Origin: Pelagibacterium sediminicola
GTDB taxonomy: Bacteria; Pseudomonadota; Alphaproteobacteria; Rhizobiales; Devosiaceae
NCBI RefSeq assembly: GCF_003390885.1
Contig: NZ_QMEL01000001.1
Span: 434,001-498,000, forward strand
Reading direction: 5' to 3'
Length of the DNA stretch: 64,000 bases
The notes beneath the pieces were generated by a model that saw nothing but the letters and a program-made list of their open reading frames with translations, did no database searches and had not been told where the DNA came from. This document shows positions 17,954 to 29,097 of the stretch, piece by piece (position 1 is the stretch's first letter; the number at the start of each line of letters is the position of its first letter). The position numbers and the translations under genes are program-made.

Positions 17954-18883
17954 TCAGCTTCGTGGGTGTGCCTTGGCGTAAGCCTCGAGCAGCCGTTCGG
18001 TGTCGACATGGGTGTAGATCTGGGTGGTCGAGAGCGAGGCGTGGCCCAAAAGCTCCTGGATGGCCCTGAGATCGCCGCCCCGGCCCAGCAGATGGGTGGC
18101 AAAGGAGTGGCGCAGGGCGTGGGGGGTGGCCGAGGCGGGAAGCCCGAGCGCGCTGCGCAGGGCTTGGAGCCGAATCTGGACGAGACGGGGCGAGAGAGGC
18201 CCGCCCTTGACGCCCCGGAACATGGGTTCGCTGGCCGAGAGTGCGAAGGGGCAGAGCTTCAGATATTGGGTGATCGCATCCCGTACCGCCGCAATGAGCG
18301 GGACGAGCCGGACGCGGCCGCCCTTGCCGACAACCCGCAGGCTTTGCCCGTCGAGATCGCGCCGGGTGAGCGCGAGCGCTTCGGAAATGCGCAGGCCCGC
18401 GCCGTAACAGAGCGCGATGACCGCCGTGTCGCGCGCGGCGACCCACGGGCGCTCTTCCAGATTATCGACCGTATCGATGGCTGATTTGGCTTCCGTGACG
18501 GTCAATGCCTTGGGGAGCGTCGCGGGGCGTTTGGGGGTGCGGATGACCGAGAGCGCTTCGAGGGCCATGACGCCGTTGCGTTCGAGATGGGCAAAGAACG
18601 ACTTGATGCCCGAAAGCCCGCGCGCCAGAGACGATGACCCAATCCCGTCCCGGCGGCGGGCGGCGAGAAAGGCGCGCAAATCGGCGGCGCGCAAATCCTT
18701 GAGATCGGAGAGATCGACGGTCCCGCCGATATGGCCGGACAGGAAGGCCATCAACTGGTCGAGATCGCGGGTATAGGCCTCGACGGTTTTGGGGGAGAGG
18801 CGGCGGATGGCGGACAGCTCGGCAAGCCAGCCGGCGCGCAGGCGTTTGAGCGTATCGGAAAGGGCGAAGCCGGTGTCGGTCAT
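17954..18883 (-). CDS. xerC: Tyrosine recombinase XerC
   Basis: 309 aa from the ATG at 18883 (MTDTGFALSDTLKRL). The N-terminal SAM-like core-binding domain covers about 10-105, with SPKTVEAYTRDLDQL. The catalytic domain has Arg in GAGLRISEAL, Lys in VGKGGRVRLVP, the HxxR box HALRHSFATHL, His in LLGHASLSTTQ and nucleophile Tyr in IYTHVD. With XerD it resolves chromosome dimers at dif. Its next-to-priA position is usual in this group, and nothing suggests a phage origin. Confidence 0.94.
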   Translation of the reverse strand: MTDTGFALSDTLKRLRAGWLAELSAIRRLSPKTVEAYTRDLDQLMAFLSGHIGGTVDLSDLKDLRAADLRAFLAARRRDGIGSSSLARGLSGIKSFFAHLERNGVMALEALSVIRTPKRPATLPKALTVTEAKSAIDTVDNLEERPWVAARDTAVIALCYGAGLRISEALALTRRDLDGQSLRVVGKGGRVRLVPLIAAVRDAITQYLKLCPFALSASEPMFRGVKGGPLSPRLVQIRLQALRSALGLPASATPHALRHSFATHLLGRGGDLRAIQELLGHASLSTTQIYTHVDTERLLEAYAKAHPRS

Positions 18884-18984
18884 GGGGCGAAGGATAGCGC
18901 GGAGGGGTTTAAAAAGCGACAATCGGCCCTGTGGCCTTGGGCGTAAGAAAGCGCGGAGCTTTTGGAAAGATCGCTGTACCCCTC

Positions 18985-19110
18985 ATCCGACCCGGCTTCG
19001 CCGGGCCACCTTCTCCCGCAAGGGGAGAAGGGGATTCCGTGGATATATCGGCTCTTGAGTTCCCCTTTCTCCCCCTTTGAGGAAGAGGTGTTGGGGGTGA
19101 CGGGTAATGC
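18985..19110. repeat. Intergenic hairpin repeats between xerC and priA
   Basis: The divergent gap 18884-19208 (325 nt) holds a repeat of a kind common in alphaproteobacteria: hairpin CCCGGCTTCGCCGGG (18991-19005), hairpin CCTTCTCC/GGGAGAAGG (19009-19031), and a degraded relative with CCCCTTTCTCCCCCTTTGAG around 19063-19082. No gene is visible. The promoters of xerC and priA must lie in or next to this stretch. Confidence 0.75.
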
Positions 19111-19208
19111 CGTGCTAGCCGGAAGCTTGAACGGCACCGGGTGACGAAAGGCTGGCCGAATCGCGATTGCGGTCTATTTTGTTGTTTTGGTCCTTCAGTG
19201 GATGTTGG

Positions 19209-21380
19209 ATGTTCGAGCCCGGTTCCATCGTTGCCGTCATGGTCGCCGTCGCGGTGGATGCGCCCTATTCCTATCGGGTGCCCGAGGGGATGGCGGTGAT
19301 GCGCGGATCGATCGTCGTCGTACCGCTCGGGCCGCGCCCCACGCTGGGGGTGGTTTGGGGGGCGCCCAAGGACAATTTTGCCCATAACCGATTGAAGGAT
19401 ATCGCGCATCGTTTCGATCTCCCCCCGCTCCCCGAGGAGCTTTTAAAGACCGTTGACTGGGTGGCGCGCTATACGCTGGCCCAGCCGGGAATGGTTTTGC
19501 GCGGGGCGCTGAGGAGCCGGGAGGCGCTCGATCCGCCGCGGCCGGTAATTGCGTTGCGGCGCACCGGGCACGTGCCCGAAAGGCTGACGGCTGCGCGGGC
19601 GCGGGTGCTCGACATGTTCGAGGGCGAGGACCGGCCATGGGCGAGGACGGCGCTGGTGGGCGCCTCGGGGGTCTCGCCGTCGGTGGTCGACGGGCTGGTC
19701 AAGGCTGGCGCCCTCGAGGCGGTGGAGCTGCCCGCCCCACCACCGGTCCTTGCGCCCGAGCCCGATTTCGCGCCCGCGACGCTTTCGGACGATCAGCAGA
19801 CGGGGCTCGATGCGATCAGGGCGCACGACAAGGGGGGGGTCTCGGTGGCGCTCATCGACGGGATCACCGGATCGGGCAAGACAGAAGTGTTCTTCGAGAG
19901 CGTTGCCGATGCGTTGCGCGCCGGAAAGCAGGTGGGGATCATCCTGCCCGAAATCGCGCTGACCCATACGTTTCTCGACCGCTTCGAGAAGCGCTTCGGG
20001 CACCGGGCCGCCGAATGGCATTCGGAAATGACCCCGGTGCAGCGCGCGCGCGTCTGGCGCGGGGTGCTGCTGGGGGAGGTGCGCGCGGTGATCGGCGCGC
20101 GCTCGGCGCTGTTCCTGCCGTTCCGGGAACTGGGGCTTTTGGTGCTCGATGAGGAGCATGACGGGGCCTTCAAGCAGGCCGACCGCGTCAACTATCACGG
20201 GCGCGACATGGCGGTGGTGCGGGCCTCGCTGGCCGATGCGCGGGTGATCCTTTCATCGGCCACCCCCTCGATCGAAAGCCGGTACAACGCCGATCAGGGT
20301 CGCTATGCCCATATAAGGCTCGAAAGCCGGTTTGCCGACGCGGCGCTCCCCGATGTCTCGGCAATCGACATGCGCGAGGAAGGCCCCGAAAAAGGCCAGT
20401 GGATCGCGCCGCGCCTCGCGCGTGCCGTCTTCGATGCGCTCGACAGGGGCGAGCAGGCGCTGCTGTTTCTCAACCGGCGCGGCTATGCGCCCCTGACGCT
20501 GTGCCGGGCGTGCGGGCACCAGTACCAGTGCCCTGAATGCTCGACATGGCTGGTCGAGCACCGGTTCCGTGGCGTCTTGATGTGCCACCATTGCGGCCAT
20601 GAGGAGCGGGCGCCCGAGGCGTGCGGGGCGTGCGGGGCCACCGATTCGCTGGTGGCGGTGGGGCCGGGGATCGAGCGGGTGGCCGAGGAGGTGGCCGAAC
20701 GGTTCCCCGGGGCGCGGGCGGTGGTGCTCTCCTCGGACATGGGCACGATGAGCCAGATCCGCGAGCGGTTCTCCGAGATCGCGCGTGGGGATTACGATAT
20801 CATCATCGGCACCCAGCTCGTTGCCAAGGGCCACCATTTCGAGAAACTTTCGCTCGTGGGCGTGGTCGATGCCGATCTGGGGCTGGCGCATGGCGATCCG
20901 CGCGCGGCGGAAAAGACCTTCCAGATCCTGACCCAAGTGACCGGGCGGGCCGGACGGGCGAGCCGCTCGGGCAAGGCGCTCTTGCAAACCTACCATCCCG
21001 AACACGCGGTGATGCGGGCGATGATCGCAGGCGACCGCGAGGGGTTCTACGCCCATGAGCTCAAGGTGCGCAAGGACGGTATGCTGCCCCCTTTCGGGCG
21101 GCTGGCGGCGCTGATCGTTTCGGGTAACGAGCACGGTGAAACCATGGGTTATGCGCGGGCGCTGATGGCGGCGGCCCCGCTCGCCGCGGAGGTGAGGCGC
21201 TTCGGGCCGGCCGATGCGCCCGTGGCCATGGTGAGGGGCCGGCACCGGGTGCGGATTCTCGTGCAGTCGCCCAAGGGGTTCGACCTTTCGGGCTATGTGC
21301 GTTTCTGGCTCGAAAACGCCAATCCGGCACGGGGGAATTTGCGGGTTCAGGTCGATATCGATCCGGTGAGCTTTTATTGA
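19209..21380 (+). CDS. priA: Primosomal protein N' (PriA helicase)
   Basis: 723 aa from the ATG at 19209 (MFEPGSIVAVMVAVAVDAP), chosen because it aligns with the PriA 3'-DNA-binding domain; an upstream ATG at 19167 adds 14 unlikely residues. Walker A is GITGSGKTEVF, the DEAH-like box is LDEEHDG, and the paired zinc sites are CRACGHQYQCPEC and CHHCGHEERAPEACGAC. The helicase C-terminal part has GTQLVAKGHHF. It restarts stalled replication forks by loading DnaB. Full length. Confidence 0.95.
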   Translation: MFEPGSIVAVMVAVAVDAPYSYRVPEGMAVMRGSIVVVPLGPRPTLGVVWGAPKDNFAHNRLKDIAHRFDLPPLPEELLKTVDWVARYTLAQPGMVLRGALRSREALDPPRPVIALRRTGHVPERLTAARARVLDMFEGEDRPWARTALVGASGVSPSVVDGLVKAGALEAVELPAPPPVLAPEPDFAPATLSDDQQTGLDAIRAHDKGGVSVALIDGITGSGKTEVFFESVADALRAGKQVGIILPEIALTHTFLDRFEKRFGHRAAEWHSEMTPVQRARVWRGVLLGEVRAVIGARSALFLPFRELGLLVLDEEHDGAFKQADRVNYHGRDMAVVRASLADARVILSSATPSIESRYNADQGRYAHIRLESRFADAALPDVSAIDMREEGPEKGQWIAPRLARAVFDALDRGEQALLFLNRRGYAPLTLCRACGHQYQCPECSTWLVEHRFRGVLMCHHCGHEERAPEACGACGATDSLVAVGPGIERVAEEVAERFPGARAVVLSSDMGTMSQIRERFSEIARGDYDIIIGTQLVAKGHHFEKLSLVGVVDADLGLAHGDPRAAEKTFQILTQVTGRAGRASRSGKALLQTYHPEHAVMRAMIAGDREGFYAHELKVRKDGMLPPFGRLAALIVSGNEHGETMGYARALMAAAPLAAEVRRFGPADAPVAMVRGRHRVRILVQSPKGFDLSGYVRFWLENANPARGNLRVQVDIDPVSFY

Positions 21381-21605
21381 GCGGGCCCAATGCGACATTT
21401 GCGCCGCCTCAATTTGGCCCTCTTGGGATTGCGTGGCCATTTTGGGCATGATAAGGCCAGCCCCGGATCGCAAGGCTGCATCCGGCTCGTGCCGCCGGCG
21501 AGGTTTTGGGTCAGCAAGAGTTGTTCGTGCCCGTCACGCATTCACCACCGGCCATCCGGTCCATTATGTTGAATGATGCGACGGCAAAAAGCGGGGTTTG
21601 AGGGC

Positions 21606-22166
21606 TTGAGCGCTACACAGTCTGTTCTGACCGGAATCGCACGCCCTTATGCGGCGGCGCTGTTCGAGCTGGCCAGCGACGCCAAGGCGGTCGAGGCGAC
21701 CGAAAAGAGCCTCGATGCCCTTTCGGGTCTGATCGCGTCATCGGACGATTTCAGCCGGTTCCTCAAGAGCCCCGCCATTTCGACCGAGGACAAGCGCGAC
21801 GCGCTCGAAGCCCTTCTCCAAAAGGCCGGTCTTGCCGATCTGGTGGCCAATACGCTCAGGCTGGTGGCAAGGAACGGACGGCTTTTCGTGCTGCCCGCGA
21901 TCATTTCCGCCTTCAAGGGGCTGGCCGCCGCGGCGCGCAACGAGGTTGCCGCCGATGTCGTTTCGGCGACCAGGCTGACGGCCGCCCAGGAAAAGGAGCT
22001 TGCCAAGGTCCTCAAGGCAAAGCTCGGCAAGGACGTGACGCTCAGGACACATGTCGATGAAAGTCTTATCGGGGGCCTTGTGGTCAAGGTCGGCTCGCAG
22101 ATGATCGACACTTCGCTCAAGACAAAACTTTCGGCCATGAAGATCGCCATGAAAGGGATCAGCTAA
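21606..22166 (+). CDS. atpH: ATP synthase F1 delta subunit
   Basis: 186 aa if started from TTG at 21606, giving [23 protein letters not shown], the usual start for this order. ATG starts at 21573 and 21576 would add 10-11 residues with no family support. Conserved features are [11 protein letters not shown] at the start and the C-terminal [21 protein letters not shown]. The delta subunit joins F1 to the peripheral stalk. First gene of atpHAGDC; the stop overlaps the atpA start by 1 nt (TAATG). The 225 nt upstream hold no gene and presumably the operon promoter. Confidence 0.9.
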   Translation: MSATQSVLTGIARPYAAALFELASDAKAVEATEKSLDALSGLIASSDDFSRFLKSPAISTEDKRDALEALLQKAGLADLVANTLRLVARNGRLFVLPAIISAFKGLAAAARNEVAADVVSATRLTAAQEKELAKVLKAKLGKDVTLRTHVDESLIGGLVVKVGSQMIDTSLKTKLSAMKIAMKGIS

Positions 22167-23701
22167 TGGATATCAAGGCTGCGGAAATTTCCGCGATCCT
22201 CAAAGACCAGATCAAGGATTTCGGCAAGGAAGCACAGGTTTCCGAAGTCGGTCAGGTGCTTTCGGTCGGCGACGGTATCGCGCGCGTTTATGGGCTGGAC
22301 AACGTCCAGGCCGGTGAGCTTGTCGAATTCCCCGGCGGCATCAAGGGCATGGCGCTGAACCTTGAAACCGACAATGTCGGTATCGTCATCTTCGGCGCCG
22401 ACCGCGACATCAAGGAAGGCGATGTCGTCAAGCGCACCGGCGCGATCGTCGATACCCCGGTCGGCAAGGGCCTTCTGGGCCGCGTCGTCGACGGGCTGGG
22501 CAATCCGATCGACGGCAAGGGGCCGATCGAATATACCGAGCGCCGCCGCGTGGACGTCAAGGCGCCGGGCATCCTGCCGCGCAAGTCGGTGCACGAGCCG
22601 ATGTCGACGGGCCTCAAGGCCATCGACGCGCTGATCCCCATCGGGCGCGGCCAGCGCGAACTGGTGATCGGCGACCGCCAGACCGGCAAGACCGCGGTCA
22701 TTCTCGACACCTTTTTGAACCAGAAGCCCGCGCACCAGTCCGGTGCCTCGGAAAGCGACAAGCTCTACTGCATCTATGTGGCCGTGGGGCAGAAGCGCTC
22801 GACCGTCGCCCAGTTCGTCAAGATGCTCGAGGACAATGGCGCGCTCGAATATTCGATCGTGGTTGCCGCGACCGCTTCCGATCCCGCGCCCATGCAGTTT
22901 CTCGCCCCGTTCACCGGCTGCGCGATCGGCGAATATTTCCGCGACAACGGCATGCACGCCGTGATCGCCTATGACGACCTTTCCAAGCAGGCCGTGGCCT
23001 ATCGCCAGATGAGCCTCTTGCTGCGCCGCCCGCCCGGGCGCGAAGCCTATCCGGGCGACGTCTTTTATCTCCATTCGCGCCTGCTCGAACGGGCCGCAAA
23101 GCTCAATGAGGACCACGGGCTCGGGTCGCTGACCGCGTTGCCGGTCATCGAGACGCAGGCCAACGACGTCTCGGCCTATATTCCCACCAACGTGATCTCG
23201 ATCACCGACGGCCAGATCTTCCTTGAGACGAACCTGTTCTTCCAGGGCATCCGCCCGGCGGTGAACGTGGGTCTTTCGGTGTCGCGCGTGGGCGGTTCGG
23301 CCCAGATCAAGGCGATGAAGCAGGTGGCCGGTTCGATCAAGGGCGAGCTCAGCCAGTATCGCGAAATGGCGGCCTTCGCCCAGTTCGGCTCGGACCTCGA
23401 TGCGGCGACCCAGCGTCTGCTCAATCGCGGCGCGCGCCTCACTGAACTGCTGAAGCAGCCCCAGTTCTCGCCATTGAAGACCGAGGAACAGGTCGCGGTG
23501 ATCTTTGCGGGCGTGAACGGATATCTCGACGACCTGCCCGTGCGTGGCGTCGGCCCGTTCGAGAAGGCGCTTCTGGGCGTCCTGCGCTCCAAGCATGCCG
23601 ACCTTCTGGGCGACATCGCAAAGGAAAAGGCGATTTCCGACAGCATCAGGGAGCGGCTGGTGGCTGCGCTCGATGCGTTCAAGAAGACCTACGCGGCCTG
23701 A
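22166..23701 (+). CDS. atpA: ATP synthase F1 alpha subunit
   Basis: 511 aa. It starts [19 protein letters not shown]. The P-loop is [10 protein letters not shown] near residue 170, and the alpha signature region has [17 protein letters not shown]. It is the non-catalytic nucleotide-binding subunit of the F1 hexamer. Its ATG overlaps the atpH stop by 1 nt, so translation is probably coupled. Followed by atpG after 39 nt. Confidence 0.97.
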   Translation: MDIKAAEISAILKDQIKDFGKEAQVSEVGQVLSVGDGIARVYGLDNVQAGELVEFPGGIKGMALNLETDNVGIVIFGADRDIKEGDVVKRTGAIVDTPVGKGLLGRVVDGLGNPIDGKGPIEYTERRRVDVKAPGILPRKSVHEPMSTGLKAIDALIPIGRGQRELVIGDRQTGKTAVILDTFLNQKPAHQSGASESDKLYCIYVAVGQKRSTVAQFVKMLEDNGALEYSIVVAATASDPAPMQFLAPFTGCAIGEYFRDNGMHAVIAYDDLSKQAVAYRQMSLLLRRPPGREAYPGDVFYLHSRLLERAAKLNEDHGLGSLTALPVIETQANDVSAYIPTNVISITDGQIFLETNLFFQGIRPAVNVGLSVSRVGGSAQIKAMKQVAGSIKGELSQYREMAAFAQFGSDLDAATQRLLNRGARLTELLKQPQFSPLKTEEQVAVIFAGVNGYLDDLPVRGVGPFEKALLGVLRSKHADLLGDIAKEKAISDSIRERLVAALDAFKKTYAA

Positions 23702-23740
23702 ACGGGTCGATCCACGTCCGACAAGGAGCATTGAGGCACG

Positions 23741-24619
23741 ATGCCCTCATTGAAAGACCTGAAAAACCGGATCGCCTCGGTCAAGTCGACCCAGAAGATC
23801 ACCAAGGCCATGCAGATGGTCGCGGCGGCCAAGCTCCGGCGGGCGCAGAACGCGGCGGAAGCCGCGCGCCCCTATGCCGAACGCATGGAAGGGGTGCTGG
23901 CCGGGCTGGCATCGGCCTATCAGGGCCGCGAAGGCGCCCCCGCGCTTCTGGCCGGGACCGGCAAGAGCGACACCCATCTTCTGGTGGTGGCGACCGGCGA
24001 GCGCGGGTTGGCCGGCGGGTTCAATTCCTCGATCGCAAGGCTGGCGCGCGAAACGGCGGCACGGCTGATTTCGGAAGGCAAGACGGTCAAGATCCTGAGC
24101 GTGGGCAAGAAGGGCGCCGATATTCTGAAGCGCTCGTTCGAAAAGAACATGCTCGATACGATCTCGCTGCGCGAGGTCAGGCAGATCGGCTATGGCACCG
24201 CCCAGGAGATCGGGGAAAAACTGCTTGCGATGTACGCGGCGGGTGAATTCGACGTCGCGACGCTCTTTTACGCCGAGTTCAAATCGGTGGTGTCCCAGGT
24301 GCCGACCGCCCAGCAGCTCATCCCTGCCCAGTTCAAGGCGGGTGAGGGGGAAGCCGGGCTTGCCAGGAACTACGAATACGAGCCGGACGAGGACGCGATT
24401 CTCACCGATCTGTTGCCGCGCAATGTGAGCGTCCAGATTTTCCGTGCGCTTCTGGAAAACAACGCCTCGTTCTTCGGCGCCCAGATGAGCGCCATGGACA
24501 ACGCAACGCGCAACGCCGGCGAGATGATCGACAAGCTGACGCTGTCCTACAATCGCCAGCGTCAGGCCCAGATCACCAAGGAACTGATCGAAATCATTTC
24601 GGGCGCCGAGGCGCTCTAA
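23741..24619 (+). CDS. atpG: ATP synthase F1 gamma subunit
   Basis: 292 aa. The N-terminal coiled-coil segment [20 protein letters not shown] and the C-terminal [17 protein letters not shown] with [16 protein letters not shown] form the rotating central shaft. [13 protein letters not shown] is the conserved Rossmann-like core. Normal length. A palindromic repeat separates it from atpD. Confidence 0.97.
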   Translation: MPSLKDLKNRIASVKSTQKITKAMQMVAAAKLRRAQNAAEAARPYAERMEGVLAGLASAYQGREGAPALLAGTGKSDTHLLVVATGERGLAGGFNSSIARLARETAARLISEGKTVKILSVGKKGADILKRSFEKNMLDTISLREVRQIGYGTAQEIGEKLLAMYAAGEFDVATLFYAEFKSVVSQVPTAQQLIPAQFKAGEGEAGLARNYEYEPDEDAILTDLLPRNVSVQIFRALLENNASFFGAQMSAMDNATRNAGEMIDKLTLSYNRQRQAQITKELIEIISGAEAL

Positions 24620-24629
24620 CGTATCGAGT

Positions 24630-24679
24630 TGTCGCGTTTCCAAGCCGAAAAAGTGAAACCCGCTTTTTGGAAACGCTCC
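24630..24679. repeat. GCGTTTCC-type palindromic repeat, copy 1
   Basis: Between atpG and atpD. Arm GCGTTTCC (24634-24641) with CCGAAAAAGT, then the return arm CTTTTT and GGAAACGC. The outer arms pair perfectly. Related copies are at 33909, 36858 and 37440. Within the atp operon it would sit in the mRNA between the gamma and beta genes and may tune their ratio; that role is inference. Confidence 0.75.
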
Positions 24680-24685
24680 AGATAA

Positions 24686-26137
<1,452 letters not shown>

Positions 26138-26153
26138 TTGAAGGATTGAGTTG

Positions 26154-26576
26154 ATGGCCGATGGCGTCAAAGTCGAAATCGTTTCGCCCGAAGCGCTGGT
26201 TCTGAGCGCCGAGGCCCGTTCGGTCACCGTACCGGGGGCCGAGGGCTACATGACGGTGCTGGGCGAGCATGCGCCGGTGATGACCGTGCTCCGGCCCGGG
26301 TTCGTTACCGTCACCGATGGCGCCGGGACGGCCACGCGGTATTTCGTGGCCGGCGGATTTGCCGACATTTCCGACGACGGCGTGGCGATCCTTGCCGAAG
26401 AGGCAAGGCCGGCCGACGCGTTCGGCCGCGCCGAGATCGAGGCGCGCATCAGCGCAGGACAGGCCGCGCTCGATGCTGCCTCGACCCCGGAAGAAAAGAT
26501 GGCGGCACAAACCGCGCTCGACACCTGGAAGAATCTTCTGCTCGAAGCCGGAACGGCGGGTGCGACGGCGCACTGA
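26154..26576 (+). CDS. atpC: ATP synthase F1 epsilon subunit
   Basis: 140 aa from the ATG at 26154 (MADGVKVEIVSPEALV), with AAGGA 8 nt upstream; a TTG at 26151 only adds one residue. The N-terminal beta-sandwich includes VTVPGAEGYMTVLGEHAP, followed by a C-terminal helical hairpin (AEIEARISAGQAALDAA). It is the rotor subunit and an inhibitor of hydrolysis. Last gene of the operon; a terminator follows 35 nt on. The a, b and c subunit genes are not in the window, as is usual for a split atp locus. Confidence 0.95.
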   Translation: MADGVKVEIVSPEALVLSAEARSVTVPGAEGYMTVLGEHAPVMTVLRPGFVTVTDGAGTATRYFVAGGFADISDDGVAILAEEARPADAFGRAEIEARISAGQAALDAASTPEEKMAAQTALDTWKNLLLEAGTAGATAH

Positions 26577-26611
26577 GCCCAAGCTCTCCGCGTTGCAATA
26601 TTGATGAAAGA

Positions 26612-26637
26612 GGGCGCTCGTGGCGGCGCCCTTTTTT
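26612..26637 (+). terminator. Rho-independent terminator after atpC
   Basis: Stem GGGCGC (26612-26617) with GCGCCC (26626-26631), followed by T6. Ends the atpHAGDC transcript. Confidence 0.85.
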
Positions 26638-26752
26638 ATTTGCCGGTTCTGGATAATGAAAAAACCGGCAACCTTCACTTAAACATATTTGCGTAGTGTG
26701 GCGGCAATCTCCTTGAGGGGGGCACGGCATTTTGTCGATAGGAGCTACACAA

Positions 26753-28819
26753 ATGCAGGGGCTTGCCAGCAAATTCTTTGGTCGCATCCGGATGACGACC
26801 ATGATCGCCGCGACGGTGGTCGCCGGCGTCGTTCTTTCGGTTGGAGCGGTCTGCGTGGCCGTTTACATCAACCTGTCGGCCAATTCGGACAATGTCGCGA
26901 TCGCGACCCAGAAATCCAATATCCGCACCGCCACGACCATTCTGGGCGGCATGGGCGGCATCCAGGTCGAATGGACCGAGGACGGGGATGTGGGCTCGAT
27001 CGGCACCTGGGTGATGCCACGGTTTTACAATCACGACCTCACCGATTCGATTGCCCGGGTGACGGGGGAGGTCGCCGCGGTGTTCGCCTGGAACCCGGAA
27101 ACCGAGGTTTTCGAGCAGGTAAGCGGTTCGATGACCGATGCCGAAGGCAACCGCGTGCTGTTCGATCCCATTGCGGGCGACAGTGAACTGGCGGCCCGGA
27201 TCAATGCCGAAGGCGCGATCTATACCAATACCCAGTTCGGCGGCGAACATTATTACTCGGTCTATCAGCCGATCTCCTATCTGTCGGGCAGCGACGTTCT
27301 GGGGATACTCTATGTGGGAGTAAGCCAGGACGCCATTACCGCGGTGGTGTCCAACACCATGAACCTTCTGCTTGTGGTGGGGGGCATCGCCATTGTCGTG
27401 ATCGGCGCGATGGCCATCCTTGCCTCGCGTGCGATTTCGCGTCCGATCCCTGCGTTGTCTGGTGTTATGGGGAAGATTGCGGGCAACGAGTTTGAGGTGG
27501 AGGTGCCCTATACCGGGTTTAGTAACGAGGTGGGGGAGATGGCGCGGGCCGTGGAGGTGTTCCGCCAGAACGGGCTGAAGGTGGCGCAGATGACCGAGGC
27601 GGAAGCGGCGCGGATCGTGGCCGACGAGGAAGCCCGGCGCAAGATGATGGCCGAGTTGCAGGAATCGTTCGGCGAGGTGGTCGATGCGGCGGTGGCGGGC
27701 GATTTCGGCAAAAGGGTCGAGGCCAGCTTCGCCGATGCCGAACTCAACGGGCTGGCCGGCTCGGTCAACGCGCTGGTCGAGACCGTGGATCGCGGGCTGG
27801 GCGAAACCGGAACGGTGCTGAGCGCTTTGGCCCAGACCGATCTCACCCGGCGGGTCGAGGGCCATTACGAGGGGGCGTTTGCCCGATTGAAGCACGACAC
27901 CAACGCGGTGGCCGAAAAGCTCTCCGATATCGTGATGGAGCTGCGCGGCACCTCGGGGGCGCTCAAGACGGCGACGGGGGAGATTCTTTCGGGCGCCAAC
28001 GATCTGAGTGAACGCACCACGCGCCAGGCGGCAACCATCGAGGAGACCTCGGCGGCCATGGAGCAGTTGGCGGCAACGGTGATGGAGAACGCCAAGCGGG
28101 CCCAGGACGCCAGCCAGACGGCGGTGACGGTGACCAGCGCGGCCGAAGAGGGCGGGCAGGTGATGGACGAGGCGACCTCGGCCATGGAGCGGATCACGAC
28201 GTCTTCGGCCAAGGTGTCCGACATCATCAAGATGATCGACGACATCGCGTTCCAGACCAACCTTCTGGCGCTCAACGCTTCGGTGGAAGCGGCGCGGGCC
28301 GGGGAGGCGGGCAAGGGGTTCGCGGTGGTCGCGGTCGAGGTGCGGCGGCTGGCGCAATCGGCGGCGGAAGCCTCTTCGGAGGTCAAGGCGCTGATCGAGC
28401 AGTCCTCGCACGAGGTGGATGGCGGGTCACGGCTTGTGGCGCAGGCGGCTGAAAAGCTTGTGGCCATGCTCGAGGCGGCGCGGGCCAACACCGCGCAGAT
28501 GGAAGAGATCGCGCGCCAGAGCCGCGAGCAGGCGTCCTCGATCGAGGAGGTCAACACCGCGGTGCGGCAGATGGACGAGATGACCCAGCACAACGCGGCG
28601 CTGGTTGAAGAGACCAACGCGGCGATCGCCCAGACCGAGGAGCAGGCCAGCGCGCTCGACCGGATTGTGGAGGTCTTCCGGCTCGACGGCCCCGGCACCG
28701 CACCCCAGCAGCGGCCCGACCCCGCCCCCTCATCCACCCAGCCAAAGGTCAGGCAGGCCCAGGCCGCCTATCTCAGCCATGGCAGCGCCGCAATCGATGC
28801 CGACTGGAGCGAGTTCTGA
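26753..28819 (+). CDS. Methyl-accepting chemotaxis protein (MCP-1)
   Basis: 688 aa from the ATG at 26753, with GGAG 8 nt upstream. TM1 is at about 14-37, the periplasmic Cache-like sensor domain spans about 38-200 (with [15 protein letters not shown] and YYSVYQPIS, the pattern of a Cache3/Cache2 fusion), and TM2 is at about 205-228. HAMP-type repeats follow, then the cytoplasmic signalling coiled coil with tip [20 protein letters not shown]. The C-terminal tail ends DADWSEF, which resembles the CheR/CheB tether pentapeptide. From about residue 223 to the tail it is identical to the receptor at 50718, while the sensor is clearly diverged. Ligand unknown; no che genes in the window. Confidence 0.93.
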   Translation: MQGLASKFFGRIRMTTMIAATVVAGVVLSVGAVCVAVYINLSANSDNVAIATQKSNIRTATTILGGMGGIQVEWTEDGDVGSIGTWVMPRFYNHDLTDSIARVTGEVAAVFAWNPETEVFEQVSGSMTDAEGNRVLFDPIAGDSELAARINAEGAIYTNTQFGGEHYYSVYQPISYLSGSDVLGILYVGVSQDAITAVVSNTMNLLLVVGGIAIVVIGAMAILASRAISRPIPALSGVMGKIAGNEFEVEVPYTGFSNEVGEMARAVEVFRQNGLKVAQMTEAEAARIVADEEARRKMMAELQESFGEVVDAAVAGDFGKRVEASFADAELNGLAGSVNALVETVDRGLGETGTVLSALAQTDLTRRVEGHYEGAFARLKHDTNAVAEKLSDIVMELRGTSGALKTATGEILSGANDLSERTTRQAATIEETSAAMEQLAATVMENAKRAQDASQTAVTVTSAAEEGGQVMDEATSAMERITTSSAKVSDIIKMIDDIAFQTNLLALNASVEAARAGEAGKGFAVVAVEVRRLAQSAAEASSEVKALIEQSSHEVDGGSRLVAQAAEKLVAMLEAARANTAQMEEIARQSREQASSIEEVNTAVRQMDEMTQHNAALVEETNAAIAQTEEQASALDRIVEVFRLDGPGTAPQQRPDPAPSSTQPKVRQAQAAYLSHGSAAIDADWSEF

Positions 28820-28854
28820 CCTTTCTCCAAAAGGAGAAAAGCCAACGTACAGTC

Positions 28855-28884
28855 AAGGCCGCCCCCCCCCCGGGGCGGCCTTTT
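28855..28884 (+). terminator. Terminator after MCP-1 containing a C10 tract
   Basis: AAGGCCGCC..GGGGCGGCCTT with T4 and a run of ten C (28862-28871) forming one side of the stem and loop. It ends the MCP-1 transcript. The homopolymer is a likely place for length variation. Confidence 0.75.
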
Positions 28885-29097
28885 CTCTTGGGCGTGTGCC
28901 GGGCGAAGCATGGTTGACGATTTAATAAGTCTTGGCGCGGTAAATTGCGGACAACTCGGTATGTCGCAGGGGATGGCGGCGCGCTGGTTTGGGGCACGGG
29001 ATGCAGCCGGCGCGGGCCGCTCCCTTTCATCGGAACCCAACGAGCCGACCGGGCGTCGAAGTGGATCGATAACGGGTTTGATGGGTTTTTTTGTCTC

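Noticed and set aside
16727-18484. 585-codon open frame on the plus strand over the EamA and xerC genes
   Set aside because: Overlaps two recognised minus-strand genes and has no family match.
17954-18883. xerC as part of an integrated element
   Set aside because: Housekeeping XerC with usual neighbours (priA); no att repeats or phage genes.
28862-28871. C10 tract as a phase-variation switch
   Set aside because: It lies in a terminator after the MCP-1 stop and not in a coding or promoter region; effect on expression is doubtful.
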